Assembly (NCBI GenBank): GCA_934717895.1
Contig: CAKUZO010000014.1
Location: 1 to 32,837 of the forward strand
Length of the DNA stretch: 32,837 nucleotides
Direction: 5' to 3'
DNA from: an uncultured Candidatus Melainabacteria bacterium
GTDB lineage: Bacteria > Cyanobacteriota > Vampirovibrionia > Gastranaerophilales > Gastranaerophilaceae
Every line of letters begins with the position of its first letter. Positions within the stretch are counted from its first letter, which is position 1. A program made the position numbers and the translations under genes. The notes below the pieces were generated by a model. The model was not told where the DNA came from, made no database searches, and was given only the letters and a program-made list of their open reading frames with translations. Shown here in pieces: positions 1 through 8,088 of this stretch.

Positions 1-51
1 ATTAAACTCCCGTTCTGTCATTATTTTCTGAGTTTGATTAACACCGCTCAT
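1..51 (-). CDS. 5' end of a divergent gene (partial, unidentified)
   Basis: An ATG at 51-49 on the minus strand opens a frame that runs off the window edge, giving 17 residues (MSGVNQTQKIMTEREFN). A GAGG ribosome-binding site lies about 7 nt upstream of it, which supports a real start. The gene faces away from dnaN across the candidate origin. Seventeen residues are too few to name a family, and they do not resemble the usual DnaA N-terminus. Confidence 0.5.
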   Translation of the reverse strand, partial: MSGVNQTQKIMTEREFN

Positions 52-140
52 AACAAGACCTCAAATTTTATACTCTTATATATATAAAGTATTTATTGCT
101 TAAATAATTGCTTTTTTATTAAGAAATATTTCTAATTTAG

Positions 141-405
141 GGAAAATGTTGTAGAAAACAGTTTGTTTCTTAGTAGAAAACTTTGTAGAGAATTGTAGAA
201 AACTCATGACTTTTCTACAAGGTTTTAATAGTTAAGTAGTTTTCTACATTTTGACATTAGTTTTACACATGTTTTCTACAAAATTTTCTACATGGTGAAA
301 ACCAGTCATACCAAAACTTTCCATTGGTTTTCTACAAATAATTGCTCCTTATTATTATTATTAATTACTTTAATTTATTTAATTAAATAATATATAATAA
401 TATAA
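141..405. other. oriC: Candidate chromosomal replication origin (oriC): DnaA-box array plus AT-rich unwinding region
   Basis: Seven exact copies of the 9-mer TTTTCTACA occur within 190 bp. Two read on the minus strand (150-158, 194-202) and five on the plus strand (211-219, 240-248, 272-280, 284-292, 328-336). One-mismatch copies lie at 172-180 and 184-192. The array is followed at about 350-405 by an almost pure A/T stretch suited to a DNA-unwinding element, and then by dnaN. Cyanobacterial DnaA boxes are TTTTCCACA, one base different, and in several cyanobacteria oriC lies beside dnaN. The box identity is seen; the origin function is inferred from density, AT stretch and neighbour. The spacing is irregular and orientation switches, which argues against a CRISPR array. 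Confidence 0.75.
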
Positions 406-446
406 CGTTGTTCAAAACTTTGAGAAGGTAAATTTTTTGTAGTATT

Positions 447-477
447 TTGTTTAATTTGTTTTTTCAACGACTATAAT
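447..477 (+). promoter_or_regulatory. Putative dnaN promoter
   Basis: TATAAT at 472-477 lies 32 nt before the dnaN ATG. A weak -35 candidate, TTGTTT at 447-452, has a long 19-nt spacer. An SD-like GGGAG precedes the ATG. Confidence 0.4.
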
Positions 478-509
478 TTTATTATAAGGTAAAAATTGGG
501 AGTAGAAAC

Positions 510-1634
510 ATGAAATTTGTTATCAAAAAAGAAGATTTATATAACGGAATTAAAATTGTTGAAAGAGCAACATCTGCAAAAGCTTTGCAACCTGTTCTTT
601 TAAATATTTACATTGAAACTATTGGTACAAGTGCGATTAAGCTAGTTGCAACAGATTTAGATTTGACAGTAATTGCAGAAGTTGATGCACAAGTTGAAGA
701 AGAAGGAAAAATCACACTTCCTTCAAAGACTCTCAACGAGATAGTTTCAAAGCTTGGTGACAAATTAATTACTTTTGAAATGCCGGAAGGTGAAACATCT
801 GTTCACATCACATGCCAAAATTCTAAATTTGATATCATCGGTATTTCAGCAGCAGAATTTCCACCTGAATTTTCATCTATTCAATTGAATGACGACGAAG
901 GTTTTGAAGTTGAGGTTAGACCGTTTGCAAAAGCTGTACGCCAAGCAGGTTTTGCCGCTGCAAGTTATGAAACAAGCAACCTTTTATCAGGTATTGTTTG
1001 CGATATTTCAAACAATGTTATGGAAATCGCTTCAACTGATGGAAACCGCCTTGCAAGAGTTCGTGAAACTATTGATAATAAAGAGAATTTGGCAAAACAA
1101 CTTATTATTCCGTCAAAAACTTTGAATGAATTTATTAAGATGATAAGTTTTATAAATGAAGATTCTATCAAAATTTATACAGAAAAATCAAAATTCATTA
1201 TCAAAACTGAAAAAACAATAACAATTTCAAGATTGCTTGAAGGTCAATTCCCTCAATACAACAAACTTATCCCGAACGAAAGTCCGAAAGAAGCTCTTGT
1301 AAATGTTTCTCAGTTGATTTCAGCTTTGGAACGTGTTTCAATCATGGTTAACGAAAAAACAAGTATCGTGAAACTTGAATTCAGCAACAATACATTGAAA
1401 TTAACAGCTGATACACCGGATTCAGGTAAGTCAGAAGAAGTTTTGGATATTAACTATGCTTATGACGAAGAATTGTCAATCGCATTCAATTACAAATACG
1501 TTTTGGAAGCTTTGAAAAACATTGATTCTACTGAGGTTAAGGTAGGTTTAAACACACCGCTTTCAGCAACAATGTTTAAGCCAAAAAGCGAAGAAGATTA
1601 TGTTTGCTTAATTATGCCGGTTCAAATCAGATAA
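510..1634 (+). CDS. dnaN: DNA polymerase III beta subunit (sliding clamp)
   Basis: This is the ring-shaped processivity factor that tethers the replicative polymerase to DNA. The 374-residue product has the family's usual length and three-domain layout. Hallmarks are the domain I segment VATDLDLTV near residue 48, the domain II segment around MEIASTDGNRLARV near 172, and a C-terminus ending in the hydrophobic LIMPVQIR, typical of clamps. The ATG at 510 is preceded by GGGAG at about 9 nt. It lies directly downstream of the candidate oriC, a common position for dnaN. A weak hairpin with a T run follows the stop. Confidence 0.97.
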   Translation: MKFVIKKEDLYNGIKIVERATSAKALQPVLLNIYIETIGTSAIKLVATDLDLTVIAEVDAQVEEEGKITLPSKTLNEIVSKLGDKLITFEMPEGETSVHITCQNSKFDIIGISAAEFPPEFSSIQLNDDEGFEVEVRPFAKAVRQAGFAAASYETSNLLSGIVCDISNNVMEIASTDGNRLARVRETIDNKENLAKQLIIPSKTLNEFIKMISFINEDSIKIYTEKSKFIIKTEKTITISRLLEGQFPQYNKLIPNESPKEALVNVSQLISALERVSIMVNEKTSIVKLEFSNNTLKLTADTPDSGKSEEVLDINYAYDEELSIAFNYKYVLEALKNIDSTEVKVGLNTPLSATMFKPKSEEDYVCLIMPVQIR

Positions 1635-1643
1635 AAAAATTCC

Positions 1644-1668
1644 GAATTTTGTTTTGAAATTCTTTTTT
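1644..1668 (+). terminator. Weak rho-independent terminator after dnaN
   Basis: GAATTT (1644-1649) pairs with AAATTC (1657-1662) across a 7-nt loop and is followed by six Ts (1663-1668). The stem is only 6 bp and AT-rich, so it may be leaky. Confidence 0.45.
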
Positions 1669-1778
1669 AATAACCTTAATCACAACATATTATAATGCTG
1701 ATTTTTATGGTAAAATCTTTGTATTGAAGATTTTTAGATTTATATCTCAATATAAAATATTTTACAAAGGGAGAATTT

Positions 1779-3155
1779 ATGTCAGTAATTATAATGATTT
1801 TGTTAATCGGGCTTTTGATTTTGGTTCACGAATTAGGACACCTTTTGACTGCTCTAATGTTCAAAACAAAAGTAGATAAATTTGGGATTGGTTTGCCAAT
1901 CGGGCCGACTTTATGGGAGAAAAAGGTTGGTGGATTAACTCTTGTTGTCCATGCGTTTTTGTTCGGTGGCTATGTTTCTTTTCCAGATGATGACAAAGAG
2001 TCTGATATTCCGAAAGATTCTCCTGAAAGACTTATGAACAAACCTGTTTGGCAACGTGCAATAATTTTTTCTGCCGGAGTAATTGCAAATGTAATCTGTG
2101 CTTATGTTTTGGTATTAATGACTGCTTGTTTGTGGCACAACATGCCGTCTGAAAAATTTGAAACTTATTTAGGCGATATTGTTGCTCCAAAAGAAGCTAG
2201 TATTTGGAGTTCCGGAGCTCAAAAAGGTGATAAGATTATAGAAATCAACGGTTCTAAAATCGATTCAAAATATGCTGTACAACTTTTTGCAATGTATAGT
2301 GCATCTTTTGACGGAAAAACTTCTGACTCTATTGTGGAAAACAATTATAAGAGTTTGAAAGCGATAAATCCTGCTTTTAAAGAAGATGAAATTATTGATG
2401 AAGGATTAGTTGTAAAAATTCCGAATAATTTAGAAAAAGAAAAACGAGTAGAGCTTAACAAAAATATTTTGAACGCAGTTGAACTTTATAAACCGCAAGA
2501 GGTAAAACTTTCTGAAAAACAAATAAAACTTCGCGACGAATTAAAAGGAAAAAGTTTTGTAGAAACAGATGGAACGTTTAGTTTGAAAGATGTTGCTTAT
2601 GCTGTTTCTGATACTCAAAAGCCAATAAACATCAAGGTTTTGCGTGATGGTAAAGAAGTTGAATTAAAAACAGTTTATTCAGGAAGTGACGGTTTGATTG
2701 GGATTAATCTTGACAGAAAAGAAATTTTAATCCCTGTAACCGGTGTAAAATCAGCGTTTACGACAAGTTATAATTATTTATATAATGAAACAAAATCTAT
2801 GGTAATTGTTTTGAAACAACTATTTACTGGTAAAATTCCGCTTAAAAATATGCATGGTGTTGTTTTGATTACCAAAATGGGTGGCGATATCATCAGTAGC
2901 GAAGGAATTTTTTACGGAATTCTTTTGACAGCTGTAATTTCAATGAACCTTGCGCTGTTGAATATTTTGCCAATTCCTGCACTAGACGGCGGTCATTTAG
3001 TTTTCTTGTTAATCGAAAAGATTATGGGAAAACCAGTTGACGAAGATATTGCAAACAAAGTGATGACAGTATTTTTCGTGCTATTAATAGCGTTGTTGGT
3101 GTTTGTGCTTTTCAATGACATTTATGTCCTTGTAAAACCGTTGTTCGTGAAGTAG
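1779..3155 (+). CDS. rseP: RIP metalloprotease RseP (site-2 protease)
   Basis: An intramembrane zinc protease of the M50 family. The zinc-binding motif HELGH is at residues 17-21 inside the first membrane segment. The third zinc ligand is in the LDGGH motif at 402-406 within NILPIPALDGG. The C-terminus has another strongly hydrophobic segment. A periplasmic PDZ domain is recognisable from about residue 150 (SSGAQKGDKIIEINGSKI) and resumes at about 285 (INIKVLRDGKEVEL). Between these is an insertion of roughly 90 charged residues, making 458 residues, long for a single-PDZ RseP. The start has a good AAGGGAG site. In this family the enzyme cleaves anti-sigma factors or leftover signal peptides; the substrate here is unknown. 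Confidence 0.93.
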   Translation: MSVIIMILLIGLLILVHELGHLLTALMFKTKVDKFGIGLPIGPTLWEKKVGGLTLVVHAFLFGGYVSFPDDDKESDIPKDSPERLMNKPVWQRAIIFSAGVIANVICAYVLVLMTACLWHNMPSEKFETYLGDIVAPKEASIWSSGAQKGDKIIEINGSKIDSKYAVQLFAMYSASFDGKTSDSIVENNYKSLKAINPAFKEDEIIDEGLVVKIPNNLEKEKRVELNKNILNAVELYKPQEVKLSEKQIKLRDELKGKSFVETDGTFSLKDVAYAVSDTQKPINIKVLRDGKEVELKTVYSGSDGLIGINLDRKEILIPVTGVKSAFTTSYNYLYNETKSMVIVLKQLFTGKIPLKNMHGVVLITKMGGDIISSEGIFYGILLTAVISMNLALLNILPIPALDGGHLVFLLIEKIMGKPVDEDIANKVMTVFFVLLIALLVFVLFNDIYVLVKPLFVK

Positions 3156-3224
3156 TGACAGTTACAGTTAGTTATTTTTGCGAAAAATTAAAAAATCTTA
3201 ACACATTTAGCAAATTTGATTTTT

Positions 3225-3794
3225 ATGAACATTATATATAATATGCAGTTACGTGATATCCAATATATGTTTGGTTATACCAGAATTGTAAAAGTTGATG
3301 ATAAACTTTTGCGAGGTAATGCTATTTTTATGCCAACTAAAATAGCTCGACTTAAAGCTAAAAATGTTACGCAAGTTATTGATTTGCGTGATGATGGAAG
3401 AGCAGAATCTCCGTTTTTAAAAAGGTTAGAAAAATTTTACTGCAAACTTTTTAATATAAAATATGTCGAAGCTAAATTGCAATTTATTCAGGATAAAATT
3501 CCTAATGAAGATTATTTTTCAAAGGTTACAAAGCTTATTCAAAATAACGATGGAAAGTCTTATGTTCACTGTCATTATGGCAAACATAGAACAGGGTTTG
3601 TTGTTGCGATGTACGAAAAATCTAAAAATATTTGTAATGATAAAATTCTGAGAGATTTGTTTAATTATGGGTGGAATAAAAAATCTGATTTTGTGGGAAA
3701 GCGTTATAAAGGTCTTTTAGCGTTTATTAAAAAGTTTTTCCCATCACAAAAAAATTTGCAAATGGTGGAAATAAAAAAAAATAAATTTGTGTAA
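3225..3794 (+). CDS. Dual-specificity/tyrosine phosphatase-like protein
   Basis: A 189-residue protein carrying the phosphatase P-loop signature Cys-X5-Arg as HCHYGKHRTG, with catalytic Cys116 and Arg122. Upstream are the typical strands KLLRGNAIF and NVTQVIDLRDDGR, as in the Siw14/DSP-like group. No signal peptide or membrane segment is seen, so it is probably cytoplasmic. I chose ATG 3225 over an in-frame TTG at 3216; neither has a Shine-Dalgarno sequence, and ATG 3243 is another possibility. It sits between rseP and lepA on the same strand. The substrate (phosphoprotein, phosphoinositide or inositol phosphate) cannot be told from sequence. The Lys-rich C-terminus looks unstructured. Confidence 0.8.
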   Translation: MNIIYNMQLRDIQYMFGYTRIVKVDDKLLRGNAIFMPTKIARLKAKNVTQVIDLRDDGRAESPFLKRLEKFYCKLFNIKYVEAKLQFIQDKIPNEDYFSKVTKLIQNNDGKSYVHCHYGKHRTGFVVAMYEKSKNICNDKILRDLFNYGWNKKSDFVGKRYKGLLAFIKKFFPSQKNLQMVEIKKNKFV

Positions 3795-3827
3795 ATGATG
3801 TTTATACATATTAATTATTAATTCTAC

Positions 3828-3855
3828 TTGAAGAGTTTTCTTTTTTTTGTACAAT
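3828..3855 (+). promoter_or_regulatory. Putative lepA promoter placed for a leaderless transcript
   Basis: TTGAAG (3828-3833), a 16-nt spacer and TACAAT (3850-3855) form a sigma-70-type promoter. The ATG of lepA begins 7 nt after the -10 box, so transcription would start at or within a base of the start codon. There is no Shine-Dalgarno sequence. Confidence 0.5.
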
Positions 3856-3862
3856 AAAACTT

Positions 3863-5665
3863 ATGAAATATAGAGATAATGTAAGAAATTTTTGTATAAT
3901 TGCACATATTGACCACGGAAAATCAACGTTGGCAGACCGTTTGCTCGAAAAGACGGGTACAGTTGCTCAACGAGATATGCAAAATCAGATTATGGATTCA
4001 ATGGATATTGAGCGTGAACGTGGAATTACGATTAAATTAAACTCAGCTCGTATGAAATATAAAGCTAAAAATGGCAAGGATTATGAGTTTAATTTGATTG
4101 ATACTCCGGGGCACGTAGATTTTTCTTATGAAGTTTCTCGCTCACTTGCGGCGTGCGAAGGTGCTTTGTTGATAGTTGACGCGACACAAGGGGTTGAGGC
4201 ACAAACACTTGCGAATGTTTACCTTGCAATTGAGCAAAACTTGGAAATTATTCCTGTAATTAATAAAATAGACCTTCCGTCAGCTGATGTTGAAAGAGTA
4301 AAAGAAGAGATTGAAGAAGTTTTGGGAATTGATGCATCTATGGCAATTCCTGTTAGTGCAAAGGCTGGGATTGGTATTGAAGAAGTTTTGGAAGCTGTTG
4401 TTGATTTTATTCCACCACCTGTGGATAATTCTGAAAAACCGCTTAGGGCAATGGTTTTTGATAGTGCGTATGATCAATATTTAGGAACTCTTTGTTTCTT
4501 TAAGATTATGGACGGAAAAATCAGACTTGGTGACAAAGTTAGATTTATGGCGTCCGGTAAGGAATATGAGGTTGTTGAACTCGGGTATCAAACACCGATG
4601 AGGGTTCAGGTTGATGAACTTGTTTGTGGTGATGTTGGATATTTTGCGGGCTCTATTAAGGAATTGACAAGGTTTGTAGGCGATACAATTACAAATGTTG
4701 AACGTCCTGCAACAGAACCGCTTCCGGGGTACAAAGAAGCATTACCGATGGTGTTTTCAGGGCTTTATCCTGTCGACAATGACGATTATGCGGATCTTAA
4801 AGAGGCTTTGGAAAAACTTAAACTGAATGACAGCAGTATTACGTTTGAGCCTGAAACATCAAGTGCACTAGGTTTTGGCTTCCGTTGCGGATTTTTGGGA
4901 ATGTTGCACATGGAAATTGCACAAGAGCGTTTGGAACGTGAATACGGGCTTTCTATCGTAACAACAGCTCCGTCAGTTGTTTATCACGTTTATAAAACTA
5001 ATGGCGAAATGGTTGAAATCGACAACCCTGCAAACCTTCCACCTGCTCAACTTAGAGATTATATTGAAGAGCCGTATGTGAAAGTTCAAATTATTGCACC
5101 AAATGATTATGTTGGAACATTAATGGATTTGGCACAGACAAAACGTGGAATTTTCAAGAATATGACTTATATTGACAAAGTTCGTGCAAGTCTTGAATAT
5201 GAAATTCCGCTCAGTGAAGTAATTACAGACTTTTACGACCAATTGAAATCTCGCACAAAGGGTTATGCAAGTATGGATTATGAGTTCAAAGATTACAAGC
5301 GTTCAAAACTTGTAAAACTTGATATTATGCTTGCCGGCGAAGTTGTAGATGCGCTTTCGGTAATTTGTCACGAGGACAGTGCGTTTTATATCGGTCAAAA
5401 ACTGACTGCAAAGTTGAAAGAAATTATTCCAAGACAGCTGTTTGAAGTACCTATTCAGGCGGCAGTCGGCGGAAGAGTAATTGCCAGAACAAATATTAAA
5501 GCAATGCGTAAAAACGTATTGGATAAATGTTACGGTGGAGATATTTCACGTAAGAGAAAGCTTTTGGAAAAACAAAAGAAAGGTAAAAAACGAATGAAAT
5601 CTGTCGGACGAGTAGAAGTTCCACAAGAAGCGTTTATGGCAGTTTTGAGTCTTGAAGAAGATTAA
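3863..5665 (+). CDS. lepA: Elongation factor 4 (LepA), ribosomal back-translocase GTPase
   Basis: A translational GTPase of 600 residues, the normal family length. The G1 motif is AHIDHGKS near residue 14, the switch II motif DTPGH is near 80, and the G4 motif NKID is near 134. Domains II, III and V follow. The LepA-specific C-terminal domain is recognisable from the lysine-rich end ([17 protein letters not shown]). The protein acts on stalled or mis-translocated ribosomes. No Shine-Dalgarno is visible; a -10 box lies 7 nt upstream. Its last 32 bp overlap the convergent LuxR-HTH gene. Confidence 0.97.
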   Translation: MKYRDNVRNFCIIAHIDHGKSTLADRLLEKTGTVAQRDMQNQIMDSMDIERERGITIKLNSARMKYKAKNGKDYEFNLIDTPGHVDFSYEVSRSLAACEGALLIVDATQGVEAQTLANVYLAIEQNLEIIPVINKIDLPSADVERVKEEIEEVLGIDASMAIPVSAKAGIGIEEVLEAVVDFIPPPVDNSEKPLRAMVFDSAYDQYLGTLCFFKIMDGKIRLGDKVRFMASGKEYEVVELGYQTPMRVQVDELVCGDVGYFAGSIKELTRFVGDTITNVERPATEPLPGYKEALPMVFSGLYPVDNDDYADLKEALEKLKLNDSSITFEPETSSALGFGFRCGFLGMLHMEIAQERLEREYGLSIVTTAPSVVYHVYKTNGEMVEIDNPANLPPAQLRDYIEEPYVKVQIIAPNDYVGTLMDLAQTKRGIFKNMTYIDKVRASLEYEIPLSEVITDFYDQLKSRTKGYASMDYEFKDYKRSKLVKLDIMLAGEVVDALSVICHEDSAFYIGQKLTAKLKEIIPRQLFEVPIQAAVGGRVIARTNIKAMRKNVLDKCYGGDISRKRKLLEKQKKGKKRMKSVGRVEVPQEAFMAVLSLEED

Positions 5666-5864
5666 TTTTGCTATCTCTTGCAATAATAGCTGCTGATGTT
5701 CTGTTTTTAACCCCAAGTTTTTTGAAAATCTGTGTAAGATGTGCTTTCACGGTATGACTTGTTATACAAAGTTTTTCGGCAATCGAATTATTACTTTCCC
5801 CATTCGCTACAAATCTCAACACTTCTAACTCTCTCAAGGTTAATTCGTTTATTTTATCTTCCAT
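5634..5864 (-). CDS. Stand-alone LuxR/GerE-type HTH regulator
   Basis: A 76-residue protein that is essentially only a LuxR-type DNA-binding domain. Residues 8-63 carry the signature [20 protein letters not shown] followed by [20 protein letters not shown]. There is no receiver or ligand-binding domain. Small LuxR-only regulators exist in cyanobacteria (PedR is the known example), so kinship to that group is plausible but unproven. The 3' end overlaps lepA by 32 bp in convergent orientation. The start is ATG 5864 with GGGAG about 14 nt upstream, somewhat distant; an extended -10 promoter lies further up at 5903-5911. Confidence 0.85.
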   Translation of the reverse strand: MEDKINELTLRELEVLRFVANGESNNSIAEKLCITSHTVKAHLTQIFKKLGVKNRTSAAIIARDSKINLLQDSKLP

Positions 5865-5902
5865 ATTCTTAAAAAATCTCCCAAAAAAAAGTATTATTTT
5901 CT

Positions 5903-5911
5903 ATTTTAGCA
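5903..5911 (-). promoter_or_regulatory. Extended -10 promoter of the LuxR-HTH gene
   Basis: On the minus strand the sequence reads TGCTAAAAT, an extended -10 (TGn followed by a -10 hexamer with one mismatch), about 38 nt before the ATG. No convincing -35 is seen. Confidence 0.4.
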
Positions 5912-6055
5912 TATCAAATACATATATTATTTCTACTAGCTATAAGTCTATATGTTTTAATATCAAGGTTTTTAGATGTAATGGTAAAAATTTTTGCGTG
6001 ATATAGTTGGGTAGAATTAGTATTAAAAGTAACAATGGATTTAGATGTGAAGTCG

Positions 6056-6373
6056 GTATTGGGAGAAGATACTAAGTTACTAGGGCACTAAGGTCGTATC
6101 GGGAATAAAGGACGATAGGTCGATAGGGCGTTAGGACGATAAGTCCGAAACAGAAGCAATTCATGAAAAATAACTATTCGTAACTGTCACTCCGGACTCC
6201 GATCCGGAGTCTATCTATTTAATAAGAGATTCTGAATAGCAAGAATATTAAGTATTCGCTACCTGCTCATACTAATATTCTAAGCTTTCAGAATGACGAT
6301 AATATTTTATTTACCGTATAACGAACTTATCGTCTTATCGTCTTATCGTCCTATCGTCTTTTACTCCCAATAC
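6056..6373. repeat. MITE-like inverted-repeat element built from octamer arrays (318 bp)
   Basis: The outer ends GTATTGGGAG (6056-6065) and CTCCCAATAC (6364-6373) are exact inverted copies. Inside them, 6111-6145 and 6324-6358 form a 35-bp imperfect inverted repeat with 29 matching positions. Each arm is a run of octamers: GACGATAG, GTCGATAG, GGCGTTAG, GACGATAA on the left, TTATCGTC three times then CTATCGTC on the right. A perfect 8-bp hairpin (6189-6196/6203-6210, ACTCCGGA) lies between them. A related 71-bp copy (62/71 identical) is at 21421-21491. No transposase frame is inside. The stretch 5866-6548 holds no gene otherwise. Confidence 0.75.
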
Positions 6374-6400
6374 AACCTTCCCAAATAACGTTTTTTACCC

Positions 6401-6420
6401 CAATTGTAACAAATTGTAAA
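6401..6420 (+). promoter_or_regulatory. Conserved upstream motif, copy 1
   Basis: CAATTGTAACAAATTGTAAA, preceded by TTACCCC, lies about 130 bp before the orphan gene at 6549. It recurs at 21823-21842 with 19 of 20 bases identical, again after TTTACCCC and upstream of an orphan gene. It contains the direct repeat ATTGTAA separated by 3 nt, which suggests a protein-binding site. Confidence 0.45.
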
Positions 6421-6548
6421 TAAAGTATATACGTTTTACGCAATTTTTACATACAAAAATACTTTATATACATGTGAGAATCATTTAATAGGATAAAGAA
6501 AAACTTATTAAGAGAACGTGAGTAAAAAAGAAACGGAGAAATGGACTT

Positions 6549-7016
6549 ATGTCAAAAGTTAATGGAAATGATGGAAACAACAATGATTTAATGAAAGGTT
6601 TACAAGCTTATTATGAAGCATTAAGAGCAAAAGCTTCCGGAAAAACGAATAAACCGGCAGAAGTAAAACCTAATGTTAATGTCCCTATTGGAAAGCAAAA
6701 TGGTATTCAATATACTGATATGTATGATAAATTATTAACTGCAAGCTTTTACCCTGATGTTAAATTTTCAAAAATCAACAGTATAAAACCAGAACCTGGA
6801 AGTTTGGAAGATTTGCAACAAATTTTACCAACATTTACAGTTGCAAATGCTGATAGAGCTGATAAAAAAGCAGTTTATGACGCAGTTCAAGGTAACGATT
6901 GGTCTTCATATTTAACACGAGCTTATGTTTATGGAGGTATTAGCGAAAAAACAGAGGAATTTTTAAATAATTCTGAACAAATGGACAAATTGAATGAATT
7001 AGCAGGACTTGCTTAA
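6549..7016 (+). CDS. Orphan protein, 155 residues
   Basis: I do not recognise a family. The N-terminal third is rich in Asn, Gly and Lys (residues 1-50, probably disordered). The rest looks like a small folded domain with helices around DLQQILPTF and EEFLNNSEQM. There is no signal peptide or membrane segment. ATG 6549 is chosen; a GGAG lies about 10 nt upstream, while ATG 6541 opens only a short frame. The gene stands alone between a repeat element and a strong terminator, so it is monocistronic. Its upstream region shares a 20-bp motif with the orphan gene at 22023, hinting at shared control. Confidence 0.75.
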   Translation: MSKVNGNDGNNNDLMKGLQAYYEALRAKASGKTNKPAEVKPNVNVPIGKQNGIQYTDMYDKLLTASFYPDVKFSKINSIKPEPGSLEDLQQILPTFTVANADRADKKAVYDAVQGNDWSSYLTRAYVYGGISEKTEEFLNNSEQMDKLNELAGLA

Positions 7017-7053
7017 TAAATAACTGTTTCAAAAATCACATGTTTACTCACGT

Positions 7054-7085
7054 AAAGAACCGACTTTGATGCCGGTTCTTTTTTT
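7054..7085 (+). terminator. Rho-independent terminator
   Basis: AAAGAACCG (7054-7062) pairs perfectly with CGGTTCTTT (7073-7081) across a 10-nt loop and runs into a T tract to 7085. It ends the orphan transcript begun at 6549. Confidence 0.9.
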
Positions 7086-7126
7086 GTTAAAAAATGTTTT
7101 ATATTAGTCGGGTAACAAGGAAATTA

Positions 7127-8023
7127 TCAATATCTTAGTGGAATTTTTGATCTGTTGACTGTTTTTCGCTCGTAACCAAAGTTTGCAAGCATTCTGCAAG
7201 TACTTGTGTAAAAGATATTTTCATTTAGTGTTGGTCCAATATTTATGCAGTCAACAACTTTTTTAAGAAATCTGTACTCGATATAAGGAATGAAAAGCCC
7301 GTTTTTCTCGCAAATTTTTGTCTGTTTTGCAAAATTTGTACCAATATTATTGATAAAAATTATTCTATATTCTTTTTCGTCCTTAAAATATGGGTTTTTG
7401 AAGAATAAACTTATGATATTTAAAATATCAATGAGTTCAAATGCAATATCTACCCGTTTTTTCTCTGTTTTTGCTTTTTCGTAAAGTTTGTTCCATTTTT
7501 CAAAAATCAATTTCAAAACGGTGATTTGTTTGTTATTATTGTAAATTATGTTGCCATAAACCGAATTAAACCCGATTTTTTCCATATCTTTTATAAGTTC
7601 TTTTTTGCAAAAACCGATGTTGTAGCCGGTGTATTTTTGCCCTTTGGTGTAATTATTCCAGAGCGTCAAATTGTCGCCGTCTGTTGAAAATGAAATTGTG
7701 TAATATTCAAACTTGTGCTCAAAATCGTCTGAGCCGTTTATGATATTTGTGTATTTTGTGTAAAAGTGTTCCTTAATCTTTGCAAACAGCTGTTTGTTAA
7801 GCTCTGGCATATTATCAACCAGATTAAAAATTAGTTTATAAGAATATGTAACTTCTTCTTTATCATTAAGATAAAGTGCATTGGAAAATCGCAATGTGCC
7901 TGATTCCAGTATCCCTAAAAGTTTTTCAGGTTTTGTATAATGATAAAGAGTACTATTTAAACCATCATCAAGGATTTTTCTAACTTTTGGAATTTTTTCC
8001 AGCAAACTGTCATAATTAATCAT
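7127..8023 (-). CDS. DUF2971 family protein
   Basis: A 298-residue protein with the DUF2971 opening LYHYTKPEKLLGILESGTLR (residues 26-45), then FSNALYLNDKEEV, and the later conserved pieces FYTISFSTDGDNLTLWNNYT and KEYRIIF. No signal peptide is seen. The family has no established biochemical function; the opening resembles the start of ADP-ribosyltransferase-like folds, but that is only an impression. The gene is divergent from the exported protein at 8120. A minus-strand TGTTATAAT lies 36 nt before the ATG, and Shine-Dalgarno support is weak (GGGTG). Confidence 0.82.
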   Translation of the reverse strand: MINYDSLLEKIPKVRKILDDGLNSTLYHYTKPEKLLGILESGTLRFSNALYLNDKEEVTYSYKLIFNLVDNMPELNKQLFAKIKEHFYTKYTNIINGSDDFEHKFEYYTISFSTDGDNLTLWNNYTKGQKYTGYNIGFCKKELIKDMEKIGFNSVYGNIIYNNNKQITVLKLIFEKWNKLYEKAKTEKKRVDIAFELIDILNIISLFFKNPYFKDEKEYRIIFINNIGTNFAKQTKICEKNGLFIPYIEYRFLKKVVDCINIGPTLNENIFYTSTCRMLANFGYERKTVNRSKIPLRY

Positions 8024-8058
8024 TTTTTTGCACCCAAAACAATATAAACTACATTCAC

Positions 8059-8067
8059 ATTATAACA
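8059..8067 (-). promoter_or_regulatory. Extended -10 promoter for the DUF2971 gene
   Basis: On the minus strand TGTTATAAT is a perfect extended -10 box. It implies a leader of roughly 28 nt before ATG 8023. Confidence 0.55.
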
Positions 8068-8088
8068 TATTTTTAGAAAAAATTCAGC

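Noticed and set aside
150..336. CRISPR-like array of a short repeated motif
   Set aside because: The repeat is only 9 bp, occurs in both orientations and has uneven spacing; a DnaA-box cluster explains it better.
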